The translations under genes and the position numbers were made by a program. A stretch of DNA of 52,628 bases from Pseudomonadota bacterium. GTDB taxonomy: Bacteria; Pseudomonadota; Gammaproteobacteria; Acidiferrobacterales; UBA6901. This document shows, piece by piece, positions 25,994-37,183 of the stretch. Numbering within the stretch: the stretch's first letter is position 1; each line of letters begins with the position of its first letter. The stretch lies in assembly GCA_021785795.1 (NCBI GenBank), contig JAJYEK010000011.1:1-52628 (forward strand). Direction: 5' to 3'. The notes under the pieces are model-generated. The model saw nothing but the letters and a program-made list of their open reading frames with translations, was not told the origin of the DNA and made no database searches.

Positions 25994-26656
25994 ATGGGTG
26001 GTGCTGCTGCAAGACGATCGCATTGCGATCCGTGTTCAGTCCTTTGTTCATCGCGGATTTCGGGGAAGGGGTCCGGATCATCCCCCCAGACCTTATGGGC
26101 GCAGGCCTTGAGCGTGGGCAACCGGCGCCCAGTGCTGTCAGGGTGGCTGTTGCGTCAGATGCCCAGGACGCGGCGGGTGGCGGCGCCATCGCAGGTTGTT
26201 CGTCCGGGTTGTCCGCGACGGCAAAGCTGCGGCCCGGATGAACGCTCACGGGAGTGCGCGGCTTCGCGGGGGCGGGACTGTGTTCGGGCAGGAGTCGGGT
26301 TGCGGAAACGATCCGGGTCATGCCCGCGCCGGAGCGCCGGAGCAGGGTCCGTGCCTGGCCCCGCCGCCTGACTCCCCGCGGGCGTCTTTCAGGAGGCAAG
26401 GATAGCGTGAACGCTATCGGTGTCCTATCATCAGTGTGAGCAAGCCAAAAGGCCGCAATCGGCACATCGGGGAGCACCGCGCCAGTCCTGGCCCCGCTGC
26501 GGGTCAATGGGTAACGCATTGCATCGTGATCTGGAGTGCTGGCGTGCGAAGCTCTGGCTTCCGGCATAGCGGCGCCGGAGAACGGCAGATGCCGTCGACT
26601 TATCTGGCACGAGAGGCTAGGCAAGGCGATCCCGGGCGTATGCGAGTAGCGAGCGG
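25994..26656. other. 663-base leader region upstream of sucA
   Basis: No supported gene; the open frames on both strands are compositional shadows. It contains an inverted repeat at 26401-26418 and a TATCAT at 26426-26431, which could be a -10 element for the suc operon. If so, the sucA leader would be about 220 bases. I see no riboswitch fold that I recognise. Confidence 0.45.
26401..26418. promoter_or_regulatory. Inverted repeat, possible operator of the suc operon
   Basis: GATAGCGT-GA-ACGCTATC has perfect 8-bp arms around a 2-base centre. It lies 8 bases before a TATCAT -10-like element (26426-26431), that is in the -35 region. No good -35 hexamer is present, so the site could be bound by an activator or repressor. 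A binding site of unknown regulator is inferred only from symmetry and position. Confidence 0.4.
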
Positions 26657-29524
26657 ATGGTGATGGACGACCCCCAGGACAACGCAAGTTTCGGCGCATG
26701 GTTAAAGACCTCAGCGCTGGCGAGTGCCAACGCTCCGTACCTGGAACAGTTGTACGAAGCCTACCTCAATAGTTCCGAATCCGTTGACCCCGCCTGGCGA
26801 CGGTTTTTCGAGAGCCTTCCGCACTTCGACGGCGTCGCTGTGGAGGTTCCGCACAGCGCCATTCGTGCGCACTTCCGCCGCCTTGCCCACGAGGCGCACG
26901 TGCCCGAGTCCGCGCCAGCGGCGGAAGCCGCCTCTTTCAGCCATCGGGAAAAGCAGGTCCGGGTATTACAGCTGATCAACGCATATCGATTCCGTGGGCA
27001 TCAGTGTGCCAGGTTGGACCCGCTGGAAATGATGCAGATGCCAGATGTTCCGGAACTTTATCCGGCCCATCACGGATTGACCGAAGCGGATCTTGCGACC
27101 GAGTTCGATACCGGTTCCTTGGTTGGTCCGGGAAAGGCGCGCCTGAAAGAAATGCTGGACGTGCTGCAGCGGACCTATTGCGGCTCGATCGGTGCCGAAT
27201 ACATGTATCTTACGGACACGGCAGAAAAGCGCTGGATCCAGCACCACTTGGAAAGCGCGCGCGGAATCCCAGCTTTCTCCAAAGACATCAAGCAGCGCCT
27301 GCTTGACCGGATAACCGCGGCAGAGGGCCTTGAGCATTTTCTGCACACCAAGTATGTGGGCCAGAAGCGTTTTTCGCTGGAGGGCGCCGAAAGCCTCATT
27401 CCGCTGCTCGACGGGCTGGTTCAGCGCGGTGGAGGCCATGGCATCAGGGAAATCGTCATCGGAATGGCTCATCGCGGCCGGCTCAATGTGCTCGTGAACA
27501 TCATGGGCAAGACCCCGGTCGAGCTGTTCCAGGAGTTCGAGGGCAAGGCGTTCAAGAATGTCGACCGCTCCGGCGACGTCAAATACCATCAGGGGTTTTC
27601 CTCAAACATTCGTACCCCGGGCGGTCCTGTGCATCTGGCGCTTGCATTCAATCCATCGCATCTCGAGATCGTTGACCCCGTGGTTGAGGGGTCCGTTCGG
27701 GCGCGTCAGGATCGTCGCGGGGATTCGGATGGCAGCCAGGTGGTGCCGATCCTGATTCATGGCGACGCAGCGTTTGCTGGACAAGGCGTCGTGATGGAAA
27801 CATTCAACATGTCCCAGTCCCAGAATTTTTCGACCCGGGGCACGGTGCATATAGTCGTCAACAATCAAATCGGCTTCACCACGAGCGCGCGGCAGGAGGC
27901 GCGTTCTACGTTTTACTGCACTGATGCTGCAAAAATGGTGGGCGCACCGATCTTCCACGTCAATGGAGACGATCTGGAGGCAGTGCTGTTTGTCGGCCAC
28001 GTAGCGTTGGATTACCGCGCCACGTTCCGCAAGGATGTGGTAATCGACATTGTCTGCTATAGGCGTCACGGACACAGCGAGGCCGATGAACCGTCGGTGA
28101 CGCAGCCGCTGATGTACAGAAAAATCCGGGAAAAGCCATCGACGCGGACCCTGTATGCCCAAAAGCTTGTGGATGAGGGCGTGGTAGGTCCGGACGTGCC
28201 ACAGGTAAGCGCCGATTCCTACCGGATGGCCCTGGATTCAGGAGCACGCGTTACCCTTGACTTCATTCCCGATGAAGAGGCCCGCTACCCCTATGCCTCG
28301 AACTGGAAGCCCTTTGTAAACAAGGGCTGCCAGTCCGCAGTCGATACGCGCGTAGCGATGAAGACCCTGCGGGATCTTTCGGCCCGGCTCGGCCAGATTC
28401 CGGAAGGATTTGAACTGCACCCCAATGTCGCCAGGATTTACGATAACCGGCGCAAGATGGTGGCCGGAGCACTGCCGGTCGACTGGGGTTGTGCCGAAAC
28501 TCTGGCCTATGCGAGCCTCCTCAATCAGGGGTACCGGATCCGCCTGTCGGGGCAGGACAGCGCTCGAGGCACTTTTTTTCATCGCCATGCCGTTGTCTAC
28601 AACGTAAGAGACGGCAGCCCCTACGTACCGCTAGGCCATATCGGTGACGGGGTATCGCCATTCGTTGTGATCAACTCGCCACTGTCCGAAGAGGCAGTGC
28701 TGGCCTTCGAGTACGGCTACGCGACTACTGATCCGGATACGTTGGTTATCTGGGAGGCGCAGTTCGGCGATTTCGCCAACAACGCCCAGGTGGTCATCGA
28801 CCAGTTCATCAGCGCCGGCGAGCAGAAATGGGGCCGGTTGTGTGGCCTCGCTCTGTTCCTGCCGCACGGCTACGAAGGCCAGGGTCCGGAACACTCCTCA
28901 GCGCGCCCCGAGCGCTACCTGCAGCTTGCCGCGGAGCAAAACCTGCAGGTATGTGTTCCGACGACCCCTGCGCAGATGTTTCATCTGCTGCGCCGGCAGA
29001 TGATGCAGAGTTGCCGCAAGCCGCTGGTCGTGATGACGCCCAAGAGTCTGCTGCGTCACCGGCTCGCGACCAGTTCGATCGATGAGCTGTGCGATGGAGG
29101 TTTTCGCACGATCCTGCCGGAAGCCGACCCCATCGAACCGGGGGATGTGCGGCGTGTCGTGCTATGTAGCGGCAAGGTGTACTACGATCTCCTGGAGAGC
29201 AGACGCGAACAGAAGCGCGTTGATACCGTCATTCTGCGGATGGAACAGCTCTATCCGTTTCCGGAGACGGAGCTTAAGGCCCAGTTCGACCGCTACGCAG
29301 GCGCACAGACTGTCGTCTGGTGTCAGGAAGAGCCTCGGAACCAAGGCGCCTGGTACCCGAGCCAGCACCATGTGCGCAACGTGTTGCCATCGCAGATGCA
29401 GCTAAAATACGCCGGCAGGCCCCCGTCCGCCGCGCCGGCTGTTGGCTATCCTGCGCTTCACATGCAGCAGCAGCGCACGCTGGTGTCCGAGGCACTGGGA
29501 GACGCGACAGTGACGGGTCGCTGA
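26657..29524 (+). CDS. sucA: 2-oxoglutarate dehydrogenase E1 component
   Basis: Predicted 955-residue thiamine diphosphate enzyme, close to E. coli SucA (933). It decarboxylates 2-oxoglutarate and succinylates the lipoyl arm of SucB. The N-terminus has the E2/E3-contact region NAPYLEQLYEAYLNSSESVDPAWRRFFE. Active-site markers include GMAHRGRLNVLVNIMGKTP near residue 270, YHQGFSSNIRTPGG, HGDAAFAGQGVVMETFNMS (cofactor loop near residue 370-390) and YRRHGHSEADEPSVTQP. The C-terminal part has YGYATTDPDTLVIWEAQFGDFANNAQ and HGYEGQGPEHSSARPERYL. It is first in the suc cluster; sucB follows 58 bases later. The start ATG is followed by an in-frame ATG two codons later. Confidence 0.95.
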   Translation: MVMDDPQDNASFGAWLKTSALASANAPYLEQLYEAYLNSSESVDPAWRRFFESLPHFDGVAVEVPHSAIRAHFRRLAHEAHVPESAPAAEAASFSHREKQVRVLQLINAYRFRGHQCARLDPLEMMQMPDVPELYPAHHGLTEADLATEFDTGSLVGPGKARLKEMLDVLQRTYCGSIGAEYMYLTDTAEKRWIQHHLESARGIPAFSKDIKQRLLDRITAAEGLEHFLHTKYVGQKRFSLEGAESLIPLLDGLVQRGGGHGIREIVIGMAHRGRLNVLVNIMGKTPVELFQEFEGKAFKNVDRSGDVKYHQGFSSNIRTPGGPVHLALAFNPSHLEIVDPVVEGSVRARQDRRGDSDGSQVVPILIHGDAAFAGQGVVMETFNMSQSQNFSTRGTVHIVVNNQIGFTTSARQEARSTFYCTDAAKMVGAPIFHVNGDDLEAVLFVGHVALDYRATFRKDVVIDIVCYRRHGHSEADEPSVTQPLMYRKIREKPSTRTLYAQKLVDEGVVGPDVPQVSADSYRMALDSGARVTLDFIPDEEARYPYASNWKPFVNKGCQSAVDTRVAMKTLRDLSARLGQIPEGFELHPNVARIYDNRRKMVAGALPVDWGCAETLAYASLLNQGYRIRLSGQDSARGTFFHRHAVVYNVRDGSPYVPLGHIGDGVSPFVVINSPLSEEAVLAFEYGYATTDPDTLVIWEAQFGDFANNAQVVIDQFISAGEQKWGRLCGLALFLPHGYEGQGPEHSSARPERYLQLAAEQNLQVCVPTTPAQMFHLLRRQMMQSCRKPLVVMTPKSLLRHRLATSSIDELCDGGFRTILPEADPIEPGDVRRVVLCSGKVYYDLLESRREQKRVDTVILRMEQLYPFPETELKAQFDRYAGAQTVVWCQEEPRNQGAWYPSQHHVRNVLPSQMQLKYAGRPPSAAPAVGYPALHMQQQRTLVSEALGDATVTGR

Positions 29525-29582
29525 ATTGTTCTGTGACGCCAGAAAGTGATTGCCGGCCCAGAGCCGATGGAGGGGGCAGATA

Positions 29583-30812
29583 ATGTCGATAGATGTACAG
29601 GTACCCGATTTTCCAGAGTCCGTCAGTGACGGCACGCTTGTGAGCTGGCGCAAGCATCCTGGTGATACCGTAAAGCGCTCCGAAATCCTGGCCGATATCG
29701 AGACAGACAAGGTCGTGTTCGAGATCCCTGCGCCAGCCGACGGCGTGCTCTTGGAAGTTCTCCAGGGCGAGGGCGCCACTGTCGTAGCGCGACAGATCAT
29801 TGCCCGTCTCGGTGCCCCGCAGGTCGAGTCCGGAGTCCCGGCGCCGGCCGTAGCCGGACCCCCTGCCGGAGCAGGGTCCGGGAATCCGCCGTCTGGCGGC
29901 GGCCTGCCTGTCCTGACCCCATCCGCACAGAAGCTGATCGCTGATCGTGGTTTGGAGCAACAGCAGATTGCCGGGACGGGCAAGGGCGGGCGTGTGCTGA
30001 AGGAAGATGTGCTGCGTTTTATCGGCGATCAGGAGGCCCGGTCCGCCCCGGCGCCGTCTTCGAAGGCGGCTGCCCGCCCAGCACCCGAAACCGGGCTGGA
30101 GACCGAAAGCGGTCGCTTGGAGAGGCGTGTACCCATGACGCGGCTGCGTGCCCGCATTGCGGAGAGGCTGGTTTCTGCGCAGCACACAGCCGCTATTCTC
30201 ACGACCTTCAACGAAGTCAACATGCGTCCCGTGATGGATCTGCGCCAGCGCTATCGCGAGCGGTTCGAGAAGGAGTACGGGGTGCGGCTGGGATACATGT
30301 CCTTTTTCGTCAAGGCATCAGTCGAGTCGCTGAAGCAGTTTCCTGAGATAAACGCCTCTCTGGACGGGGGCGACATCGTCTATCACGGATATTACGATAT
30401 CGGGATTGCGGTAAGCTCACCGCGAGGTCTGGTGGTTCCGATATTGCGCGACGCGGACCGTCTCAGCATGGCTGCCATCGAGTCGCAGATTGGCGCGCTG
30501 GGCCAGAAGTCGCAGGATGGCACACTCAGCATGGAGGAGATTACTGGCGGAACCTTTACTATCACAAACGGTGGCGTTTTCGGGTCGCTGCTTTCCACTC
30601 CGATTCTCAATCCGCCGCAGAGCGCCATACTCGGAATGCACAAGATTGAGGACCGTCCGGTGGCTGAAGACGGACAGGTTGTGATCCGCCCAATGATGTA
30701 TCTCGCGCTTTCATACGATCATCGCATCATAGATGGCCGGGAAGCCGTGCGCTTCCTGGTCACGGTCAAGGAAATGCTCGAGGATCCAGCCAGGATTCTG
30801 CTCGAGGTTTAG
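29583..30812 (+). CDS. sucB: Dihydrolipoyllysine-residue succinyltransferase (E2 of 2-oxoglutarate dehydrogenase)
   Basis: Predicted 409-residue E2 core protein (E. coli SucB: 405). Domain order is one lipoyl domain at residues ~1-78 with lipoylated Lys in [16 protein letters not shown], an Ala/Pro/Gly linker, an E1/E3-binding domain near 112-150 ([13 protein letters not shown] and [16 protein letters not shown]), a second linker, then the catalytic domain ending in [16 protein letters not shown], which holds the catalytic His and Asp (HxxxDG). It passes succinyl groups to CoA and forms the 24-subunit core. The ATG at 29583 follows GGAGGGGG; the frame continues upstream without homology. Confidence 0.95.
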   Translation: MSIDVQVPDFPESVSDGTLVSWRKHPGDTVKRSEILADIETDKVVFEIPAPADGVLLEVLQGEGATVVARQIIARLGAPQVESGVPAPAVAGPPAGAGSGNPPSGGGLPVLTPSAQKLIADRGLEQQQIAGTGKGGRVLKEDVLRFIGDQEARSAPAPSSKAAARPAPETGLETESGRLERRVPMTRLRARIAERLVSAQHTAAILTTFNEVNMRPVMDLRQRYRERFEKEYGVRLGYMSFFVKASVESLKQFPEINASLDGGDIVYHGYYDIGIAVSSPRGLVVPILRDADRLSMAAIESQIGALGQKSQDGTLSMEEITGGTFTITNGGVFGSLLSTPILNPPQSAILGMHKIEDRPVAEDGQVVIRPMMYLALSYDHRIIDGREAVRFLVTVKEMLEDPARILLEV

Positions 30813-30851
30813 CCGGGTTCCGAAGCGATCCGGCTCAGGACCGCAACCCGG
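30813..30851 (+). terminator. Intercistronic inverted repeat between sucB and lpdA
   Basis: CCGGGTT directly after the sucB stop pairs with AACCCGG 25 bases later. There is no T-run, so this is more likely an mRNA-processing or stability element than a terminator. It could set a different level for lpdA, whose product is shared among several complexes. Confidence 0.3.
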
Positions 30852-30856
30852 ACTAG

Positions 30857-32344
<1,488 letters not shown>

Positions 32345-32435
32345 CCTTGTGTCTTTCGGCTTGCGCCGGGGACATGCGCCGCGGCCGTAGAGTAGAATAG
32401 CGCCTTGACCGCAAGACATTCGCGATGGACATTTC

Positions 32436-33605
32436 ATGAATCTACACGAATACCAGACGAAGCGTTTGCTTTCCGAATACGGTGTCGCTGTACCCGAACA
32501 TCGGGTTGCGGACAGCGCGGATGCGGTGCGAACGGCCGTTTCCGAACTGGGAGGTGGGCGTTGGATCATCAAAGCCCAGGTGCATGCCGGCGGTCGCGGC
32601 AAGGCCGGTGGCGTGAAACTAGTTTCGAGCCCGGAGGAGGCGGTGGAGGTGGCCATCTCGATGCTGGGATCGAGCCTGGTCACCGGCCAAACCGGTGGAC
32701 GCGGACAGCCAATCAGCCATGTACTGGTAGAGGCACCGTCGGAAATCGCCCGGGAGTTGTATGCAGGAATCATTGTTGACCGCTCGCGTCAGCGGCATGT
32801 GGTCATGGCTTCGACCGAAGGCGGGGTGGAGATCGAGAAAGTGGCACACGATGCGCCAGACAAGATTCTGCAGGCGGTTGTGCACCCGCTGGTTGGTCTT
32901 CAGCCCTACCAGTGCCGTGAACTCGGATTCGCCCTGGGGCTGCGGCCTGAGCAGCTGCCGCAGTTCACCCGGATTCTGTCAGGCATGGCGCGTCTTTTCG
33001 CTGACAAGGATCTCAGCCTTCTTGAGGTCAATCCGCTGGCGGTGACTAAGGACGGCGGACTGGTCTGCCTGGATGCCAAGGCGAACGCGGATGATAACGC
33101 ACTTTTTCGACATCCGGCACTGGCAGCGTTGCGGGATACCAGCCAGGAGGATGAGCGCGAGACGCGGGCCCGGGAATGGGACCTCAATTACATTGCGCTT
33201 GACGGGAACATCGGTTGCATGGTGAATGGCGCCGGGCTGGCTATGGCAACTATGGATCTGATCAAGCTGCATGGCGGGAATCCCGCCAATTTCCTGGATG
33301 TCGGGGGTTCCACGACAAGAGAGCGTGTGGCCGAAGCATTCAAGATCATTCTGGCGGATGCCGGCGTCCGGGGCGTGCTGGTCAATATTTTCGGAGGCAT
33401 CGTGCGTTGCGACATGATTGCTGAGGGGATTGTGGGCGCTGTGGCGGAAGTGGGCATACGCGTGCCGGTAGTTGTGCGGTTGGCTGGCAACCACGCCGAT
33501 CGCGGCCGCGAAATCCTGGATCGCAGCGGGATGCGCATCACCGCAGCCAGCGGTCTGGCGGAAGCTGCGCGCAAAATTGTTGCCGCTGTGGCGGGGGCGG
33601 CATGA
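32436..33605 (+). CDS. sucC: Succinyl-CoA synthetase (ADP-forming) beta subunit
   Basis: Predicted 389-residue beta subunit (E. coli: 388). It starts with the conserved [17 protein letters not shown] and has the ATP-grasp features [20 protein letters not shown] near residues 44-63 and [14 protein letters not shown]. The C-terminal CoA-ligase region has [18 protein letters not shown] and NFLDVGG, and INIFGGI-like [17 protein letters not shown]. With SucD it converts succinyl-CoA to succinate with substrate-level ATP formation. The last codons overlap the sucD ATG by four bases (ATGA), so the subunits are translationally coupled. Confidence 0.96.
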   Translation: MNLHEYQTKRLLSEYGVAVPEHRVADSADAVRTAVSELGGGRWIIKAQVHAGGRGKAGGVKLVSSPEEAVEVAISMLGSSLVTGQTGGRGQPISHVLVEAPSEIARELYAGIIVDRSRQRHVVMASTEGGVEIEKVAHDAPDKILQAVVHPLVGLQPYQCRELGFALGLRPEQLPQFTRILSGMARLFADKDLSLLEVNPLAVTKDGGLVCLDAKANADDNALFRHPALAALRDTSQEDERETRAREWDLNYIALDGNIGCMVNGAGLAMATMDLIKLHGGNPANFLDVGGSTTRERVAEAFKIILADAGVRGVLVNIFGGIVRCDMIAEGIVGAVAEVGIRVPVVVRLAGNHADRGREILDRSGMRITAASGLAEAARKIVAAVAGAA

Positions 33606-34486
33606 GCGTTCTGGTAAACAGGAACACCAAGGTGATCTGCCAGGGCTTCACCGGAAAGCAGGGCACCTTTCATTCGGAACAGGCGATGGCCTATGGCACG
33701 CGCATGGTGGGAGGCGTCACGCCCGGCAAGGGGGGTACCAGTCATCTCGGCTTGCCGGTGTTCAATACGGTCAAGGACGCCGAGGCTCAGACCGGTGCCG
33801 ATGCCAGCGTAATCTATGTGCCGGCGGCGTTCTGCAAGGATGCCATCATCGAGGCGGCTGACGCCGGCGTTGCCCTGATAGTATGCATAACGGAAGGAGT
33901 TCCGACGCGGGACATGCTCGAAGCCACGCTGGTGGTAAAAGAGCGCGGTGCCCGTCTTATCGGACCAAATTGTCCGGGCATCATCACGCCGGGCGAGTGC
34001 AAGATCGGAATCATGCCGGGCGCGATCCATTTGCCCGGCAAGGCGGGTATTGTGTCACGGTCAGGGACGCTTACCTATGAAGCTGTCCAGCAGACCACTG
34101 ATCTGGGAATCGGCCAGAGCACTTGCATCGGGATCGGCGGGGACCCGATTCCAGGCACGAGCTTTGTCGACTGCCTGGCGCTTTTTCAAGACGACCCGTA
34201 CACCGAGGCCATATTGATGGTGGGAGAGATCGGCGGCAGCGCTGAGGAAGAGGCGGCGGCCTATATTTCTGCCCATGTCACCAAGCCCGTGGTCGCCTAC
34301 ATCGCGGGCGTGACCGCGCCACCGGGACGCAGGATGGGTCATGCTGGTGCGATCATAAGCGGTGGCCGGGGTACCGCTGCAGAGAAGTTCGCTGCCCTGG
34401 AAGCAGCGGGGGTAACCACCGTGCGATCTCCTGCCGAGATGGGGGCTGCGCTGCTTGCAGTGCATTCCGCGAATCGCCCGGGCTGA
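33602..34486 (+). CDS. sucD: Succinyl-CoA synthetase alpha subunit
   Basis: Predicted 294-residue alpha subunit (E. coli: 289). [22 protein letters not shown] start [15 protein letters not shown] lies at residues 13-27 (CoA site). [20 protein letters not shown] and [15 protein letters not shown] are core motifs, and the phosphorylated His is in [13 protein letters not shown] near residue 247. It completes the five-gene 2-oxoglutarate to succinate cluster. Starts inside sucC by the ATGA overlap. Confidence 0.96.
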   Translation: MSVLVNRNTKVICQGFTGKQGTFHSEQAMAYGTRMVGGVTPGKGGTSHLGLPVFNTVKDAEAQTGADASVIYVPAAFCKDAIIEAADAGVALIVCITEGVPTRDMLEATLVVKERGARLIGPNCPGIITPGECKIGIMPGAIHLPGKAGIVSRSGTLTYEAVQQTTDLGIGQSTCIGIGGDPIPGTSFVDCLALFQDDPYTEAILMVGEIGGSAEEEAAAYISAHVTKPVVAYIAGVTAPPGRRMGHAGAIISGGRGTAAEKFAALEAAGVTTVRSPAEMGAALLAVHSANRPG

Positions 34487-34518
34487 GGTGGAATGGCACG
34501 GAAAACGTCTTTGGCGCG

Positions 34519-34534
34519 GCGCGCGTTTGCGCGC
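34519..34534 (+). promoter_or_regulatory. Hairpin between sucD and the ATP-grasp-like gene
   Basis: GCGCGC-GTTT-GCGCGC forms a stable 6-bp stem with a 4-base loop inside the 68-base gap. It could reduce expression of the downstream gene relative to sucCD. Simple alternating GC repeats of this kind may be chance. Confidence 0.25.
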
Positions 34535-34554
34535 ATCCGGTGGTGGCGGACAGC

Positions 34555-35475
34555 ATGCCTATCATTGAGCAGGATCTCTGGCGCAAACAATATTTCGAAG
34601 GGATAGACTGTCCCGATGACGTTTTCATTCCGACAGACGATGAATATGCTTATCGCCTTTTTCCCGAACACCGCTGGGTGTACAACAAGCTTCTGATCTG
34701 CGAAACGCAGGGGCTGGAGCACGCGCCCCATGGGATCGCACCGCGGAGCTTTCCGGTATTCAGCAAACCGGTATATAACCTGCGTGGCATGGGAGTGGGA
34801 AGCCACATCATCGCCTCGCGGGACGAATACGAACGTCTGCAGCAGCCCGGGCACCTGTGGATGCCGCTGCTGCACGGAGAGCACGTCAGCAGCGATGTCG
34901 CGCTTTTGGATGGTGAGCCGGTCTGGTGGCGCCACGTCGTGGGCAGGGCGCTCGAGCACGGCATGTTCGACTACTGGACCGTGCTCGCGGAGCCGCGCTC
35001 CGACATAGAAGCTGTTTGTGGCGATTGGTTGCGGCACCATCTACGCGGATATACGGGCTGTGTGAATTTGGAAATGATCGGCGGCACGATCATTGAGGTG
35101 CATCTGCGCTTCGCCGACCAGTGGCCTGACCTTTACGGGAGCGGATGGTTGCAGTCCGTGGTCGGACTGTACGCGCACCGTGTCTGGAAATTTCCGGACA
35201 GCTGCCGCCGCACCGGCTACAGCGTCGTGCTTTTCGGAAAGCCCGGATCATTGCTTCCGCAGTTCGACCGATACCGGATCTCTGCCCTGCTTGCGCAGGC
35301 GGGGATCTCGAGCGTCCAGATCACGTTTGATGCAGAGCGGCCCGCGCGCAGTCACGCCATGCCGCCGGGCGGGCCCCGTCTCGCGGTTGTGAATTGCTGG
35401 GATCTCGTGGCAGGGCTCACGGGGCGGGAGTATCTCGCTGAGCTCATGGAGCTATCAGCCGAGGCCTGTCCCTGA
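34555..35475 (+). CDS. ATP-grasp-like protein of unknown substrate
   Basis: Predicted 306-residue cytoplasmic protein that I cannot assign to a named family. Several stretches fit an ATP-grasp fold: RSFPVFSKPVYNLRGMGVGS at residues 64-83, with Lys71 in the place of an ATP-binding Lys before a Gly-rich loop; a VSSDVALLDGEPVWWRH strand pair near 111-127; and VNLEMIGGTIIEVHLRFADQW at 170-190, where EVHLR parallels the EVNPR metal-binding motif. The gene follows sucD by 68 bases and so may be co-transcribed with the succinyl-CoA synthetase genes. A GTG 15 bases upstream is an alternative start. The acid and amine it would join cannot be guessed. Confidence 0.65.
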   Translation: MPIIEQDLWRKQYFEGIDCPDDVFIPTDDEYAYRLFPEHRWVYNKLLICETQGLEHAPHGIAPRSFPVFSKPVYNLRGMGVGSHIIASRDEYERLQQPGHLWMPLLHGEHVSSDVALLDGEPVWWRHVVGRALEHGMFDYWTVLAEPRSDIEAVCGDWLRHHLRGYTGCVNLEMIGGTIIEVHLRFADQWPDLYGSGWLQSVVGLYAHRVWKFPDSCRRTGYSVVLFGKPGSLLPQFDRYRISALLAQAGISSVQITFDAERPARSHAMPPGGPRLAVVNCWDLVAGLTGREYLAELMELSAEACP

Positions 35476-35507
35476 CGAGCTGATTGCCCGGATCTGTCCT
35501 AGAATCA

Positions 35508-35543
35508 GGATTGGGGCCGGAAGTGCCGCCGGACCCCTGATCC
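35508..35543 (+). terminator. Strong hairpin after the ATP-grasp-like gene
   Basis: GGATTGGGGCCGG pairs with CCGGACCCCTGATCC across an 8-base loop with two small bulges, about 12 base pairs in total. It begins 33 bases after the stop. There is no T-run, so it would be a Rho-aided terminator or an mRNA end-protection hairpin for the suc operon. Confidence 0.45.
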
Positions 35544-35550
35544 GATGTCG

Positions 35551-35574
35551 ATGGCTCGAACCGCCACGAGCCAT
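35551..35574 (+). repeat. Second perfect inverted repeat before the PilZ gene
   Basis: ATGGCTCG and CGAGCCAT form perfect 8-bp arms with an 8-base loop, 7 bases after the previous hairpin. A TATTAT at 35596-35601 follows and could be the -10 of the PilZ gene. The role (terminator pair or operator) cannot be decided from sequence. Confidence 0.35.
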
Positions 35575-35635
35575 TTGGTGCTGGTGGCGCAGTCGTATTA
35601 TTGAAGAACAAGCAAAACAAACAAGCAGAGACCAC

Positions 35636-36058
35636 ATGCGAAGCTACATCCGTTATCCTTCCGGCCTGCCCGTATCCGTATCGCTCGAGGAGGTGGTGGC
35701 CAGCGAAACCCTGTATCTCAACAATATCAGTCGCGGGGGGCTATCGTTCAACTCGATGGTTGAACTGCGGCCAGGTACGGTAATCCGGCTGCGCATACCG
35801 CCGAGCCGTCCCGTATTCGAAGTTCTGGGCAGAGTGGCGTGGTGCAAGAAAATGACCCTGCAGTTTGTCGTCGGCGCCGAATTCATCAATGCAGATGAAA
35901 AGGCGCGCGCGCAGATCATCGAGATGGTATTTCACATCGATGAATACAGGCGCAGAGTCCTGGAGCAGGAAGGCCGTGGCCTCACCCAACAGCAGGCCGC
36001 CCTGGAGTGGATCGAGAAGCACTGGACCGATTTCGCTGCCGGCGCGGGATCCGGCTGA
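35636..36058 (+). CDS. PilZ-domain protein (probable c-di-GMP receptor)
   Basis: Predicted 140-residue single-domain PilZ protein. The c-di-GMP binding residues are in place: RSYIR (RxxxR) at residues 2-6 and NISRGG (NxSxxG form) near residue 31. The beta-barrel continues through GTVIRLRIPP and GRVAWC. A C-terminal helical tail of about 45 residues ends with EYRRRVLEQEGRGLTQQQA and ALEWIEKHWTDF. The same tail is present in a second PilZ-like gene at 38222. Such small proteins change conformation on binding c-di-GMP and act on a partner. The partner is unknown. Confidence 0.82.
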   Translation: MRSYIRYPSGLPVSVSLEEVVASETLYLNNISRGGLSFNSMVELRPGTVIRLRIPPSRPVFEVLGRVAWCKKMTLQFVVGAEFINADEKARAQIIEMVFHIDEYRRRVLEQEGRGLTQQQAALEWIEKHWTDFAAGAGSG

Positions 36059-36108
36059 CCCTGCGTCGCCTGACAGGAGCCTAGGTGTGTACGTCACGGC
36101 GGCATCGT

Positions 36109-36114
36109 AAGGAG
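36109..36114 (+). promoter_or_regulatory. Ribosome binding site that decides a GTG start
   Basis: AAGGAG lies exactly six bases before a GTG at 36121. It touches the ATG at 36115 directly, which would leave no spacing. The GTG is therefore the better start for the quinone oxidoreductase. Confidence 0.6.
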
Positions 36115-36120
36115 ATGATC

Positions 36121-37134
36121 GTGGATAGATTGAAGCTCCCGGCCACCATGCGTGCTGTCGCGATTACTGCGTCCGGCGGACCAGAAGTCCTTGCCATGGT
36201 CAGCCGTCCGACGCCGACCCCGGGCGCCGGAGAGGTTCTGGTCAAAGTCGCGGCTGCTGGCATCAACCGTCCCGATATCCTGCAGCGCAAGGGACTATAT
36301 CCGCCTCCGGACGGGGTGACCGAGATACCCGGACTCGAAATTGCGGGCACCATCGTCGATGCTGGTCCGGGCACCCCTATGTGGCGGGTGGGTGACCGCG
36401 TGTGTGCGCTCGTGTCCGGAGGGGGTTATGCCGAATATTGCGTTGTCCCGAACGGGCAATGTTTGCCCGTTCCGCGCGGAATGGACTGGGCCCAGGCTGC
36501 GTCTTTGCCGGAGACCTTCTTTACGGTCTGGAGCAATGTGTTTGACCGGGCGGCCATCCGTCCGGGAGAGAGCCTGCTGGTCCAGGGCGGTGCCAGCGGA
36601 ATCGGGGTGTGTGCGATCCAGTTGGCACGCGCCCTCGGTCACCGGGTGTTTGCAACCGCCGGGAGCGTGGAGAAATGCCTCGCTTGCGAGCGCCTGGGCG
36701 CGGAGCGCGCAATCAATTACAAATCGGAAGATTTTGTTGCGGTCACGAAGGCCCTCACGGAAGATCGCGGCGTCGATGTAATTCTGGACATGGTGGGTGG
36801 TGATTATGTTGCCAGAGAACTGCGGGCGCTGGCGGATGATGGTCGTCTTGTATTCATAGCCTATCTTGGCGGACGCGAGGCGATGGTGGACATAGATCAG
36901 GTGTTGCGCCGCCGTTTGGTGCTTACCGGATCTGCGCTGCGGCCGCGTCCCGTTGAGTTCAAGGCGGCGATCGCACGCTCGCTGCGTGCGAGAGTCTGGC
37001 CGCTGCTGGAAGCCGGCCAGATCCGCGCCGTCGTGCATGCCACATTCCCCTTGGAGCAGGCGGCGCAATCTCACGCTATGATGGAGGGCGGTATGCACAT
37101 CGGCAAGATCGTGCTGCAGGTCGCCCGGGATTGA
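36121..37134 (+). CDS. NAD(P)H-quinone oxidoreductase (zinc-independent MDR family, PIG3-like)
   Basis: Predicted 337-residue medium-chain dehydrogenase/reductase. The catalytic domain has VAAAGINRPDILQRKGLYPPP, a signature of the TP53I3/PIG3-type quinone oxidoreductases, and GLEIAGTIVDAG. No zinc-binding Cys cluster is present. The NADPH Rossmann fold is in LLVQGGASGIGVCAIQLARALG near residues 145-165, followed by DVILDMVGGDYV. It reduces quinones or enones with NADPH, probably for protection. The GTG start is set by AAGGAG six bases upstream. It follows the PilZ gene by 62 bases on the same strand. Confidence 0.88.
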   Translation: MDRLKLPATMRAVAITASGGPEVLAMVSRPTPTPGAGEVLVKVAAAGINRPDILQRKGLYPPPDGVTEIPGLEIAGTIVDAGPGTPMWRVGDRVCALVSGGGYAEYCVVPNGQCLPVPRGMDWAQAASLPETFFTVWSNVFDRAAIRPGESLLVQGGASGIGVCAIQLARALGHRVFATAGSVEKCLACERLGAERAINYKSEDFVAVTKALTEDRGVDVILDMVGGDYVARELRALADDGRLVFIAYLGGREAMVDIDQVLRRRLVLTGSALRPRPVEFKAAIARSLRARVWPLLEAGQIRAVVHATFPLEQAAQSHAMMEGGMHIGKIVLQVARD

Positions 37135-37183
37135 GGTGGGTTCACCCTGTCAAAGGGGGACGCGGTGTGCCAGGAGGGTAACC

